Assembly: GCA_964636325.1 (NCBI GenBank)
Contig: CAZWRV010000037.1
Coordinates: 1-57,677 of the forward strand
Origin: CAZWRV01 sp964636325
Lineage (GTDB): Bacteria > Verrucomicrobiota > Lentisphaeria > Victivallales > GWF2-50-93
DNA: 57,677 nucleotides
Direction of reading: 5' to 3'
Shown: piece by piece, positions 1-9,700 of the stretch
How the letters are laid out: the number at the start of each line of letters is the position of its first letter
Numbering within the stretch: position 1 is the first letter of the stretch
Position numbers and translations under genes: made by a program
Notes under the pieces: generated by a model
The model's database searches: none
Seen by the model: the letters and a program-made list of their open reading frames with translations, nothing else
What the model was told of the DNA's origin: nothing

Positions 1-66
1 GCGCAGGTATTCCTACCTGCGATGCCGCAGACAGGAATGTCTGCGTTACTTCAGGGAAGTTTCAGG
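1..66 (+). repeat. Family A palindromic repeat, copy 1 (cut by window edge)
   Basis: Two adjacent perfect hairpins: 2-21 has a 7-bp CGCAGGT stem with loop ATTCCT, and 26-45 has a 7-bp CGCAGAC stem with loop AGGAAT. The two loops are reverse complements. A TTACTTC follows at 46-52 and would pair with a GAAGTA lying just outside the window, as seen in the other copies. The same element recurs at about 10.2, 35.9 and 56.1 kb. Confidence 0.85.
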
Positions 67-71
67 AGATT

Positions 72-704
72 TTAGTTCGAGTTGTTCCTCCGGGCCTCCA
101 TCCTCGCGTGCATGGCCCTGCGGAATTCGGTCATCATGGCCCTTTCCTGCGGGGTGGAGCTGTCGAGGCGGGCCTTGATCCTTGCTGCGCTGGGGCCTCT
201 TCGTCCGCCTCCGCCGCCTCCTCCGGGCGGGCCACCACCTCCACCTCCTTCAAGCCTTCTACCGCTTCCGCCTTCGCCGGAGTTCTGCCTTTGTGCGAAG
301 CGCTCCTCCATCTTGTCGAGAAGTCCGTCGAGGTAAGCCTCGCGCTGGTCTTCCGGGATCGCGAAATATCCTTTCGCCTCCGCGACCATCCGCTGCTGGA
401 AGACGGTCTGGAAGCTGTTCCTGACTTTTTCCTTCTCCTTGTCGGAAAGCTTGTCCTCTCCGATCATTTCTCGGAGCTGGTCGCGGTTTGCCTCAGCCAC
501 CTTCGCAACTTCCGCCTTGCCGGCCTCGTCGAGCTTGGCTACCTCGCCGCTCTTGATTAGCTCTGCGGTTTTTGCCACGGTCAGGGAGTCTGGCCTGATG
601 CTTGTCTTAGGCTCTTCGCTTTTGGGGATGAAGCTGCGTATGCCAAATGCGGCCGAGGCGATGATTACCGCGAGCAGGAGGACGATTGCGATTTTGTGCA
701 TCAT
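72..704 (-). CDS. Membrane-anchored or exported hypothetical protein with Gly-rich tail
   Basis: 210 residues. The N-terminus is a short positive start followed by a hydrophobic stretch (about residues 4-22), which reads as a signal anchor or signal peptide. The middle (about 40-140) is charged and probably helical, rich in Glu, Lys and Arg. Residues about 143-172 are a low-complexity glycine run with some prolines, followed by an Arg-rich end. A GGAG five bases before the ATG supports this start. I recognise no family. It lies next to a pseudopilin gene on the same strand, so an envelope location is likely, but no function can be assigned. Confidence 0.75.
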   Translation of the reverse strand: MMHKIAIVLLLAVIIASAAFGIRSFIPKSEEPKTSIRPDSLTVAKTAELIKSGEVAKLDEAGKAEVAKVAEANRDQLREMIGEDKLSDKEKEKVRNSFQTVFQQRMVAEAKGYFAIPEDQREAYLDGLLDKMEERFAQRQNSGEGGSGRRLEGGGGGGPPGGGGGGGRRGPSAARIKARLDSSTPQERAMMTEFRRAMHARMEARRNNSN

Positions 705-790
705 GTGGGCTCCTAGAATTTAATTCCTAATTGAATTTACGATCGAGGTTGTTTTCAGGCGATTTGCTCTCAGGCATTCAGCAACTTTCA

Positions 791-1381
791 TCAGTCCACC
801 AGATCTCCGGTATGACCGTCTGCGAAGAGATAGTTCCGTGACTGCGGCTTGAGCGGGGGGCCGTGGAAACACTCGTAGTCGAACATCATGAACGTCTTGC
901 TTCCGCCCATCTGTTTATATATCCAGTTGTCGGACAGTTTTTTTCCGCCCAGGTTCGTGTTGTATTCGTAGCTGCTCCCTTCCGACTGGAAATATTTTGC
1001 CTCAGGATCGGCGGGGCAGAGAAATATCTTGTTCGAGCTGACTTCGGTTGCGAGGACATCGCATATTCTTGGGAGAGTGTTCAGGTTCAGAGACGGCATC
1101 TGGGCGGCCTCGGGCATGACCTCCGAGTTTTCGGCGAGATAGGACTGAATTGCGACACCGAGGCCGTGCAGGTTGTTTGCGCAGCTTGTCGAGTTCGCCT
1201 TCTTGCGGGCGTTTGCCAGCGCGGGGAAGAGGAGCCCCATCAATATGGATATTATGGCAATCACCACGAGTAGTTCTATGAGGGTGAAGGGCCGACTATT
1301 GGCCGGGAATGGTATGGAAAGCGGACTGTCAGTCTGGTATCCGTCCGGTTTATTGGTCATGAGAGATTGAAACATTATCAT
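791..1381 (-). CDS. Prepilin-type N-terminal methylation domain protein (pseudopilin-like)
   Basis: 196 residues. Residues about 32-52 hold the prepilin motif FTLIELLVVIAIIS, with Glu at position 5 after the expected cleavage point, followed by the FPALANARKKA helix. The C-terminus carries FADGH, typical of the large families of type II secretion G-like proteins in Planctomycetes and Lentisphaerota. The residue before the cleavage site is Pro rather than the usual Gly. Cys-x-x-N-L after the helix is also family-typical. No other secretion genes are nearby, so it is an orphan pseudopilin, possibly a surface or fibre protein. The start is uncertain: residues 1, 3 and 8 are all Met and none has a clear ribosome binding site. 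Confidence 0.85.
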   Translation of the reverse strand: MIMFQSLMTNKPDGYQTDSPLSIPFPANSRPFTLIELLVVIAIISILMGLLFPALANARKKANSTSCANNLHGLGVAIQSYLAENSEVMPEAAQMPSLNLNTLPRICDVLATEVSSNKIFLCPADPEAKYFQSEGSSYEYNTNLGGKKLSDNWIYKQMGGSKTFMMFDYECFHGPPLKPQSRNYLFADGHTGDLVD

Positions 1382-1740
1382 TTAGTTCCTTGCTGAACAG
1401 TCTGCCGACTTTTGAGATCATATCAACTAAGGCGGGCTTTGCCCGCAACCCAAAATTCAATGAATTCCATAGACACATGCACGCTTTTGTGATAGAAGTT
1501 TTTAAGAAAGTATCCTAATATATCATCGCAAACCGAGATATAAAACGGAATCGTTGGTGGTTTTATTGTATTCGTTTTAAGTATTTCCGGCCGTTTTTTG
1601 AAAATGGGGGCATTTGAAACTAAATTCGGAGCGTTAATTCGGAAAATTAAGCCCTTTTGCTGAATACATATACTTATTTCAAACTTTTGGCAGTGAGATG
1701 GGCAGGCAATCAGAATTTTAAACTCAATTGGGAATTAGCC
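1382..1740. other. Gene-free AT-rich stretch
   Basis: AT-rich compared with the flanks. A small perfect hairpin (GCGGGC, loop TTT, GCCCGC) lies near 1433-1447. The rest may hold the divergent promoters of the pseudopilin and DUF3786 genes, but I see no convincing -35/-10 pair. Confidence 0.4.
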
Positions 1741-2343
1741 ATGTCAAAAAGTGAGGCGCGCAACGAGGCGATAAGGCTGGCGGTCGAGAGGCTTGGAATG
1801 AGAGATATTGGCTCCAGTTGCGAACGTCTCGGCATCGAATGTCTGGCCGGAGGCTCCTTTAAGATAAGGGCTTTCGGCTCTGACTGTGTCGTAATCCCTC
1901 CGAACTTTGACGTCAGGAACATCGCAACCGGAAAGCCGGTAAGGCCGGACATTGCAATACTTGTCCTCCACTATCTGCTGTGCGAAGGCAAGATCGAGGA
2001 GACGGGGGAGCTGATAGGGTTCCGTAATCTGCCCGGCGGACAGTTCTATCTCGAACCATTCACGTCCAGGACAGTGAGGCCGCTTGCCGCCAGGATTGGA
2101 AACGATATCGGGCTTCTGAGAAAAAAGCTGGGGCGCTTCGACTGGACGGAGGAAAAGATGGCGGATTTCTCGGCATCAATCCGGGCAGTTGGGAAGGTGA
2201 ACCTAAGGCTCCTTTACTACATCGGGGACGATGAGATGCCTGCCTCCGCCGAGATTCTGTTCGACTCATCCATCGGCAAGGTCTTCTGCACCGAGGATGT
2301 CGCAGTCCTGTCGTCTTTGATATGCATAGGACTGATTCAATAG
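1741..2343 (+). CDS. DUF3786 domain protein
   Basis: 200 residues from the ATG at 1741. An open frame continues upstream to 1657, but that extension does not look like protein sequence of this family. The pattern ILVLHYLL followed by GFRNLPGGQFY and a later PLAARIG matches the DUF3786 family. Members occur in anaerobes and may bind cofactors; the function is unknown. The C-terminal third (LLYYIGDDEMPASAEILFD) is also typical. It is a single gene with a strong hairpin directly after the stop codon, so it is probably monocistronic. Confidence 0.8.
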   Translation: MSKSEARNEAIRLAVERLGMRDIGSSCERLGIECLAGGSFKIRAFGSDCVVIPPNFDVRNIATGKPVRPDIAILVLHYLLCEGKIEETGELIGFRNLPGGQFYLEPFTSRTVRPLAARIGNDIGLLRKKLGRFDWTEEKMADFSASIRAVGKVNLRLLYYIGDDEMPASAEILFDSSIGKVFCTEDVAVLSSLICIGLIQ

Positions 2344-2345
2344 AA

Positions 2346-2371
2346 AAGGCATTCCCGAGGGGGAATGCCTT
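2346..2371. terminator. Bidirectional hairpin terminator between convergent genes
   Basis: A 10-bp perfect stem AAGGCATTCC pairs with GGAATGCCTT, extended by one C-G pair, with a GAGG loop. It starts three bases after the DUF3786 stop and lies before the end of the convergent EF-hand gene. On the minus strand it is followed by a TTTT run, so it is best as terminator of the EF-hand gene; on the plus strand there is no long T tract. Confidence 0.8.
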
Positions 2372-2393
2372 AGAAGTTCAAAGGGACAGCCTG

Positions 2394-2657
2394 TTACTCA
2401 GCCTTCTTCTCTTCCTTCTTGGGGGTGACGATCACGAATTCGTCGACCTCGATGATTCCGTTGGCGTTCTTGTCGGCCTTCTTGCCTTCGTCGTCGGAGA
2501 GCTTGTAGTAGGCGACGTATTCGACCACGGTGACCTTGCCGTCATTGTCCTTGTCGGCCTTCTTGATTTCTGCGTCCTTGGCCTCGTCCTTCTTGGCTTC
2601 CTCAGCGTAGAGTCCGACCGCGAAGAGCATTGCCGCTGCGATCATCAGCTTTTTCAT
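2394..2657 (-). CDS. Small exported EF-hand protein
   Basis: 87 residues. Residues 1-18 are a Sec signal peptide (MKKLMIAAAMLFAVGLYA). Two canonical 12-residue EF-hand loops follow: residues 35-46 starting DKDNDG and residues 62-73 starting DKNANG, both with Glu at loop position 12. The rest is Lys/Glu/Asp-rich. It should be an extracytoplasmic calcium-binding protein. AGGAG precedes the ATG by nine bases. It is monocistronic, ending in the shared hairpin at 2346-2371. The partner is unknown. Confidence 0.85.
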   Translation of the reverse strand: MKKLMIAAAMLFAVGLYAEEAKKDEAKDAEIKKADKDNDGKVTVVEYVAYYKLSDDEGKKADKNANGIIEVDEFVIVTPKKEEKKAE

Positions 2658-2780
2658 CTTTTCTTCTCCTCATTTTTTAGGGCTTCCGTTATGGTTCCCT
2701 TCTTGTTTGCGGCAATATATTAGGCCATGTCAAGAAGTCAAGTCCTGAAGCGCTAATTTGCGGCAATGGCCATGGGGCTG

Positions 2781-4919
2781 CTACTTAGGCCTCCTGTATT
2801 TCGCGTCCTGCTGCATGTATTGGTTATAGCGGATCATTATGTCCCGGACATATTTCACCGGTTCTGAGCCGCGGCAGTATCCGTGCCTGGCCATTGATGC
2901 GTATTCCGGCTTCTCAAGGAGCAGCATGCATTCCTCGACGTTGTGGAACCAGCGGTTGGGGTCCTTCCTCATCTTTTCGGCGAGGCGGCGTGCGTCCAGG
3001 AGGTGTCCGAAGCCTGCGTTGTAGCTTGCCAAGGCGAAGCAGATCCTGTCCACGTCATACAAATCACGGGGCTGTTTTGCGAGCTGGCTGCTCAGGTATT
3101 TGACACCCGCGTGGATGTTGTTCTCGGGCGACTCGAACTCCTTGAATCCCATTTCTCTAGCGGTTTCAGGTGTCATCTGCATAAGCCCTTTTGTCCCGAG
3201 CCATGATTCGGCCTTGGGGTCGAAGCCGCTCTCCTGCGCGATCTGCGCGGCTATAAGTAGCCAATGCATGTTGTAGATATTGGAATATTTTCTGATGATG
3301 GCGTCATATTCGCTGACGACGAACCTGTCGCTGTCCCATTTGACTTCGCGGTGTCTCACCGCGGTCTTTGCGGCCTTGAAATACTTGTTGTAGGTGACGT
3401 TGAAGAACTCCCCCTTGTATTCCTTGATGAAGAAGTTGTCGACGGCCTTTTTGAGGAGCGCGTCCTCGCTTCGGACGATCCAATAGTGCCTGTTGGGAGG
3501 CTGCAGGCTGAAGAGCTCCTTGATGTCGTCCCGCCTGAGGAGCTCAAGCCTGAAAATCTGTTCGTCGGAAAGGGTGAGGTCGTATTTCCTCTCGGCGACT
3601 CCGGCGATGATCTCGAATGTTTCGAGGGTGTCTGGGACCTCCTCTATCTTGAACTTCAGACCGGAGTCCTCAAGCTTGGCGAGCTTTTCCATGTATGAGC
3701 TGTTCCTCCTTATGGCTATGGTCCTGCCGGAGAGGTCTTCGAGCCCCTTGAAGGGCTTCTCATCGCGGCGTCCGACGACCTTGATGGAGGTTTCGCTGTA
3801 GGGTTCGCAGAAGGCGATGTCCGTCCGCTGCCTCCTTTTGGGTGTGGCGGTGACGGCCGCGGCTATCAGGTCGCCCTTGCCTTGGGTAAGCCAAGGAAAC
3901 ATGTCCGACCATTTGGGCGGGACGATCATGATGAGGTTGAGGCCGTTCTGCATGGCGAACCTGGTGGCGAGGTCGTATTCGAAACCCATGATCCTGCCCC
4001 TGTGGATGAAATAGCAGACGGGATTGTTCCTTGTTATGACTCTCAGTATCTTCCTCCTCTTGATTTCGGGGAGGTCGCCTTTGCTGGTGCGGCTTTCATA
4101 TTCCTGCAGGTTTTCGGAGATGACGTTGTTGACGATCATCAGGAGTGCGCCGGCGCCGGGCCTCAGCGCCCATGCGGTCTGCTGCTTGTCCGGGAAGGTG
4201 TATATGACCCTGATGTCGTTCCTGTATGTGAGGAAGGAGAGAGTGTAGTTGGTGTCGGATATCGAGAGCTGATATTCCCCTACGGCCACCTTGTGCATGA
4301 GCGTTTCGGTGTCGACGCCGTCCGGAGCCGGAGCCATGGAAACCGATGGGACGAGGGACTGGAGCTTCTTAAGGCTGTCGATGTAGGACGTCCCCTTCTC
4401 ATACATTATCTTTTTCCCGGCCAGGGACTTGATATCCTTTGCGTCGGGGCATGCGGCGCCCGCAATGATCTGGTCCTGTATGGTGCTTAGCGGCGTAGAG
4501 AAGGCGAGGATCTTCTTCCTGGCCTCGGTGACGCAGATGTTGTCGGCGATGATGTCTCCGTCGCCGCGGAGCAGGGCGGGGATCATGTCCTCGAACTTTT
4601 CGACATAGATGATCTTGAGGGAGACCTTGAGGCGCTCGGCGAGCTTGAGGAGTATGGCCATGTCGTGGTCCCTCGGGGACACTCGCCTCGGCAGCTCTTC
4701 AAGGTCTGGGGAGGCGGTCATGAGTATCCTAAGCTCGCCGCAGTCCCGGATGCTTGAAAGATCGTCGTCCGGAGCCCCCGCCGCAACCGCAGGCGCCTGA
4801 GCCGGCCCGTCAGCCGCGACGGTGTCGTAGAAGAAAGAGGCGCATAGCATGACGGCCGCGAGGACGGTGAAAATAGGGGCCCGCGCTCCGCCCGTCGCCT
4901 TGTATGCCGGATGCCTCAA
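2781..4919 (-). CDS. MltF-like lytic murein transglycosylase with two solute-binding domains
   Basis: 712 residues. The N-terminal signal sequence runs to about residue 36. Two consecutive periplasmic solute-binding (SBP_bac_3) domains follow, about 62-290 and 295-530; the second begins with ILRVITRNNP and contains GFEYDLATRFA. The C-terminal SLT domain (about 560-700) has the catalytic Glu in AQESGFDP, then GLMQMTP and ASYNAGFGH. E. coli MltF has one binding domain, so this is a longer architecture. It should cleave peptidoglycan glycan strands in the periplasm, possibly under control of a bound ligand. It is divergent from glgC, with about 200 bp between them. Product class is confident; ligands are unknown. 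Confidence 0.92.
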   Translation of the reverse strand: MRHPAYKATGGARAPIFTVLAAVMLCASFFYDTVAADGPAQAPAVAAGAPDDDLSSIRDCGELRILMTASPDLEELPRRVSPRDHDMAILLKLAERLKVSLKIIYVEKFEDMIPALLRGDGDIIADNICVTEARKKILAFSTPLSTIQDQIIAGAACPDAKDIKSLAGKKIMYEKGTSYIDSLKKLQSLVPSVSMAPAPDGVDTETLMHKVAVGEYQLSISDTNYTLSFLTYRNDIRVIYTFPDKQQTAWALRPGAGALLMIVNNVISENLQEYESRTSKGDLPEIKRRKILRVITRNNPVCYFIHRGRIMGFEYDLATRFAMQNGLNLIMIVPPKWSDMFPWLTQGKGDLIAAAVTATPKRRQRTDIAFCEPYSETSIKVVGRRDEKPFKGLEDLSGRTIAIRRNSSYMEKLAKLEDSGLKFKIEEVPDTLETFEIIAGVAERKYDLTLSDEQIFRLELLRRDDIKELFSLQPPNRHYWIVRSEDALLKKAVDNFFIKEYKGEFFNVTYNKYFKAAKTAVRHREVKWDSDRFVVSEYDAIIRKYSNIYNMHWLLIAAQIAQESGFDPKAESWLGTKGLMQMTPETAREMGFKEFESPENNIHAGVKYLSSQLAKQPRDLYDVDRICFALASYNAGFGHLLDARRLAEKMRKDPNRWFHNVEECMLLLEKPEYASMARHGYCRGSEPVKYVRDIMIRYNQYMQQDAKYRRPK

Positions 4920-5123
4920 GATTGATTCCCCATTTTAGACTCTGCGTTGCCGTGAAATAATATGCGCCAATTGTATAAGTCTGCAAGCGGTTGAAGAAGC
5001 CATGGGGCCGTGATATATTACCGCAATAAATAATCATCGATTATCCCTATCCTGATATTAGTTCTGTCCATGCGGACGGATCAAGGAACGGATCGTAAAA
5101 AACTGAAACTAGGTGGCATTACT

Positions 5124-6413
5124 ATGAAGGCTTCCATCCTTGGAATGATTCTCGCGGGCGGCGAAGGCACAAGGCTGCATCCTTTGACTAAGGAGAGGGC
5201 CAAGCCCGCGGTTCCGTTCGGCGGCAAATACAGGATTATCGACTTCGTCCTCAGCAACTTCATCAACAGCGGGATCTACAGCATCTTCGTCCTCACCCAG
5301 TTCAGGTCGCAGAGCCTGACCGAGCACATCATCAACGGATGGAACATTTCCGGAACGCACGGCAAGGGGAGGTTCATAATCCCAGTTCCGGCCCAGATGA
5401 GGACGGAGGACAAGCGCTGGTTCCAGGGAACGGCCGACGCGATCTACCAGAGCTCGCACCTCATCGTGGACTTCGCCCCGGATCTTGTCGCCGTGTTCGG
5501 CGGCGATCATATCTACAGGATGGACATAAGCCAGATGGTCGAGTTCCATTTGCAGAAAGAGGCGACGGCCACTGTCGCGGCGATCCCGGTTCCGATCGCA
5601 GAGGCGTCCAGTTTCGGTGTCATACAGGTTGATGCCGACTGGCGCATCGTAGGATTCGAAGAGAAGCCGGCAAATCCTAAGCCGATACCCGGCGACCCCG
5701 GCAAGGCTTTGGTCTCGATGGGCAACTACATATTCAATTCCGTCGATCTGCTCAAATTGCTCAAGAGCGACGCCGAGGACGCAAAAAGCTCCCACGACTT
5801 CGGCAAGGACATCCTTCCCTCGCTGGTCCCTTCGAAAAAGCTCTTCGCATACAACTTCTACACCAACAGCATTCCGGGCCGCCAGTATGGAAAGCACTAC
5901 TGGCGCGACGTCGGCACGATACAGTCCTATTTCCATGCCAACATGGATCTGAGGAACCCGGAACCGGAGCTTGACCTCTACAACAAGAAGTGGCCGATCT
6001 ACAACTACCATCACAGCCTGCCGCCCGCCAAGTTCATACACAACGAAGAGATAAGCCCGACCGGCCTGCCGAGGATCGGCAAGGCCATCAACTCCCTAGT
6101 CTGCGACGGATGCATCATCTCCGGGAGCACCGTCACCAATTCCGTCCTCTTCAACTCCGTCCATGTCCACAGCTACGCGACAGTCCACAACAGCATACTG
6201 CTCAACGACGTGGACATCGGCGAAAGGTGCCTGATCAGGAACGCCATCATTGACAAGCATGTCGAGCTGCCGAAGGGCACAACCGTCGGCTACGACAGGA
6301 AGGCCGACGAGAAGAACTACACCGTCGTCGATCTCGACGAGAAGACCGGCACCTGGCTGACGATCATCGAAAAAGTCCAGAGCATAGAAAAGCTCGAGCC
6401 GGTAGTCCTGTAG
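5124..6413 (+). CDS. glgC: Glucose-1-phosphate adenylyltransferase
   Basis: 429 residues from the ATG at 5124, which has AGGTGG eight bases upstream; an in-frame upstream start at 5070 is less likely. It makes ADP-glucose from glucose 1-phosphate and ATP, the committed step of glycogen synthesis. The N-terminal GGEGTRLHPLT signature, KPAVPFGGKYRIIDF, WFQGTADAIYQ, GGDHIYRMD and GFEEKP (substrate-binding Lys) are all present, followed by a left-handed beta-helix C-terminus with the NSVLFNSVHV repeats. No other glycogen genes are adjacent. Confidence 0.96.
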   Translation: MKASILGMILAGGEGTRLHPLTKERAKPAVPFGGKYRIIDFVLSNFINSGIYSIFVLTQFRSQSLTEHIINGWNISGTHGKGRFIIPVPAQMRTEDKRWFQGTADAIYQSSHLIVDFAPDLVAVFGGDHIYRMDISQMVEFHLQKEATATVAAIPVPIAEASSFGVIQVDADWRIVGFEEKPANPKPIPGDPGKALVSMGNYIFNSVDLLKLLKSDAEDAKSSHDFGKDILPSLVPSKKLFAYNFYTNSIPGRQYGKHYWRDVGTIQSYFHANMDLRNPEPELDLYNKKWPIYNYHHSLPPAKFIHNEEISPTGLPRIGKAINSLVCDGCIISGSTVTNSVLFNSVHVHSYATVHNSILLNDVDIGERCLIRNAIIDKHVELPKGTTVGYDRKADEKNYTVVDLDEKTGTWLTIIEKVQSIEKLEPVVL

Positions 6414-6431
6414 GTTCAGATTTTCCGCGCC

Positions 6432-6575
6432 GGCGAGGGGCTCCGTTTTCCCGCGGGAAAAAAGTTCCTAACGGCGCACAGGTAGCTTGCGCACGCCGTG
6501 CGCAAATGGCAGACTCTGCATGAGAGGAATGCCATGTTTTGTTTGTTGCGCGCGGCGCGCGCAAACTATCTTTCG
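6432..6575 (+). repeat. Family C multi-hairpin repeat, copy 1
   Basis: Fills most of the gap after glgC. Four hairpins in order: TTTTCCC/GGGAAAA at 6436-6451; TTGCGCAC-GCC-GTGCGCAA at 6487-6505; a long stem ATGGCA/TGCCAT at 6506-6535 with inner CTCT/AGAG; and TTGCGCGC-GGC-GCGCGCAA at 6546-6564. Related copies lie at 15.6 and 34.6 kb. This copy lacks the distal TTTTCCAAGTCGC block of the other two. Confidence 0.75.
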
Positions 6576-6723
6576 GCAAACTCATTTGTTATATTCATTT
6601 TTTCCTGCCGCCTTGGGCGGCCTGGACGTCAATCGAATAATCCGCTTTGAGCGGTTCACATATCTCAAGCATCCGGCGATGCCGGAGGTATCTGACTTTC
6701 CGTAAGCGACTTAAGGAGGCAGT

Positions 6724-9700
6724 ATGTGCGCGCATCGTATCTCCCGTTTCGGCAAGAGCATTTTTTCGTCCGCCGTCGTTGTCATGGTGTTTTTCGCATG
6801 GTCCGCCGTCGCTGAAGAAAAGGCGGGCGCGGCGCCTGCCGCTGCAATGTCGCCGCCGAGCGTCCTCTTCCTGTCGGCGGAGCCGCTGTTCGACAAGCAG
6901 TATGCCGAGGAGCTGAAGGGGCAGGGGATCAATTACGCCGCCGTTTCGTATTATGAGCCTCTGGCCCCCGCTTTCATGAAGCGGTTCAACACATACGTCC
7001 TCGACATGATGCCGTCCGCCGGAGGCGAATGGGAAACCTTCGGGCAGAGGCTCATCCAGTTCCGCGCGAACTTCGCGGAGATGATGAAGAACGTCGAGGC
7101 CGGAGCCGGCGCGCTGATCTATCCGAACCTTGCCGACGGCGGAGGCGGCATGTGCCTCTTCTGGAACCAGGCCATGAAGCCATACGGCATACAGATGCAG
7201 CAGGCCTGCGTCCTCGACCGTTCGCTGTGCTTCCGCACCTGGTCCGGATTCGGGACCAACGGATACTCCTGGACTGAAAACATCGTCAAACATCCGGCCA
7301 CCGAAGGAATTGCGAGGATTTACTACGCCGGCGCCAATCTGCGCTGGGACGACCTGTATACGACTCCGCCGCTGATCTGCGGCAAGGAATGGACGCCGAT
7401 CGTCAAGGCGATGTCCGGCGCGAGGATCGGCACGATGGTCAGCGGGAAGTGGCTCTACGAGCCGGATCCGATGGAGGACATAGCGATAGCTGCCGTCCGC
7501 GAATACGGCAAGGGGAGGCTGGGCGTCCTGGCGATAAGTCCGGCATACATACACCGCCTCGGCTACACGAAGCTCGAGAAGGACTGGTACGGCGAGCAGT
7601 GCTTCGGCCCGATCGACGGCATCGTAATCGCCAAGGGCGACGGCCGAGTGCCCAGCGACACCGGGAAGCTCGCCGCGAAGCTGTATTCATGGCTCGCAGG
7701 CGATTCCGCCGCAAAAGGATTCGGCGGATACAAGTCCGGCGAACCGGTCGAGAAAATCCCGCATGTGGCAACAGAAGAGGAAAAGGCCTTCACTCCGGTT
7801 GTGGATTTCGAAACGGTGCGCATGCCCCAGTCATGGAGGCACCGCCCGACACGGTACCAGCTGGGAGACAAGACCTATTTCCCTGAGTTCGCGGACCCGT
7901 ACATCACGGGAGAGCTGAAATACATGAAGGGCCTTGTGGGCGCGCGCACCGGCCTTAGCTCAGGCACCGGAACCGTGGCGGAGTTCGCCGCCGCCGCACG
8001 GCAGGCGGGATATTCAATGATCGTGTTCACCGAGGACTTCGAGAAGCTGCCTCGCCAGAACTGGAACCAGCTTGTCAAGGAATGCGAGGCGAACACCGGC
8101 GACGACCTCGTCTGCCTGCCCGGCTTTGACATCATGGATCCCGAAGGCAACCACCTCCTGGTCATCGGCCCTCCATACTATCCCCGCTCAAACTGGCTCT
8201 CCCCAGATGGGAAGCGCCTCAAGGAAGTCCAGATGATCAACCTCCTCTACGGAAATCACATCGTCGTGGCGCACAGGCCGTCAACGGGGCCGCTGCCTCC
8301 GGAACGCCTTAAGCATTTCCAGGGACAGACTGTCTACACCTACCGCAACGGCAAATTGGAAGACGAAAGCTTCGGCGCATACGCGTGGCAGGTCATGAAC
8401 GGTTCCAATCCGCACCCGGTCGCAGTCCACGAAGTGTTCAGCCCCGACGAAATCGCGAAGGCTGCGGCGACCGGTTTCCAGCAGATACTTCCCGCCGACA
8501 CGCCCCAGAACGCGGCAAGCTATTTCCGCTCGGGGATCGGACATTATTTCGACTGTCCCGCAAGATACATGATTTCAGAAGGCCCCATCGTCTACAACTG
8601 GGTGATTTATCCCAAGGACTTCGGACCCGCGGAGGAGAACCGCATGCATTTCCGCGTCGACATAGGAGTGAGGAGCGACAAGCCTCTCCGCAGCGTAACG
8701 CTCTACGACGGCTTTACCCCGATCCGCCGCTGGCTGCCGCAGGGCAACGACTTCCAGGTCCGTGCCGACTTCCAGCACGCGAAGCAGTACGACCTATTCC
8801 TCACCGCAGAGGACAATGCCGGGCGGCGCGTCCTGGTCAACGGAATGCGCACGGTCGCGGGCCGATACCACAACCGCTGCTCGGACCGCCAGAACTGGCT
8901 GGGTCACGTCGGCATTTACTATACCGGCACATATCTGCAGGACGGCCTCACAATCAGTCTTCCGATCAAGGGCACCGATGAAGCCAGCAGCATCTTCACG
9001 AACACTCCCGGAACGAGCATGGCGATGAAGGTCAACTATCCGTTCACGTGCAACGACGTGGTGCTGACCGAATGCATATTCGACGAGAAGTATCTCACGG
9101 CCCTCTTCAGCGATGTCGGCTTCGACGCACGTCCCAGCCTCGGAAGCAAGCCTTCGTCGGTCTATGACGCCACGGTCCGCCGGTGGAGCTTCACGCCCGG
9201 AAAGGACAAGTCGCCTTTCTTCACCATGGTCGAAATGGATATCGTCCTGAAGCGCGACGTCGAGCCCCGCCAGCCCGGAGCGCTCTTCCCGGTGATCGCA
9301 AGCACTGGCGGAAAAAATTACGCCTGGCCCGGTTCCGACGGCAAGCTGACCACAGGCGAGTTCAAGCCCGGAGCAATAAATCCGATACCCGCCGGCGGAA
9401 TGGCCGGCGGCGTTATCGTCCTCTCAGAAGGGCTGGCGGAGATGAACGGCCAGATAGGATTTGCGAATTCCGCGGAAATGCTCCCTGCTGGAAAGTCGTT
9501 CAGGGCGCGCCTTCTCATGCCCGGCTGCTGGAAGATCACCCAGGGCGTGGACAAGGCGTTCTCCGAGGCGCCGGAAAAATGGCTCAAGGATCTCGGTCTC
9601 CTCGGGCAGGCGCCTTACCAGCTCAAGCTGACGCGCGGCAAGGCTGCGAAGCAGACGTTCCCTGCGGAGTTCGCGGCCGAGAACGGCGGCGTCGCCGGGG

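Noticed and set aside
5109..6041. Long open frame opposite glgC
   Set aside because: No known motif, high Arg/Val composition typical of an antisense shadow, and glgC is clear on the other strand.
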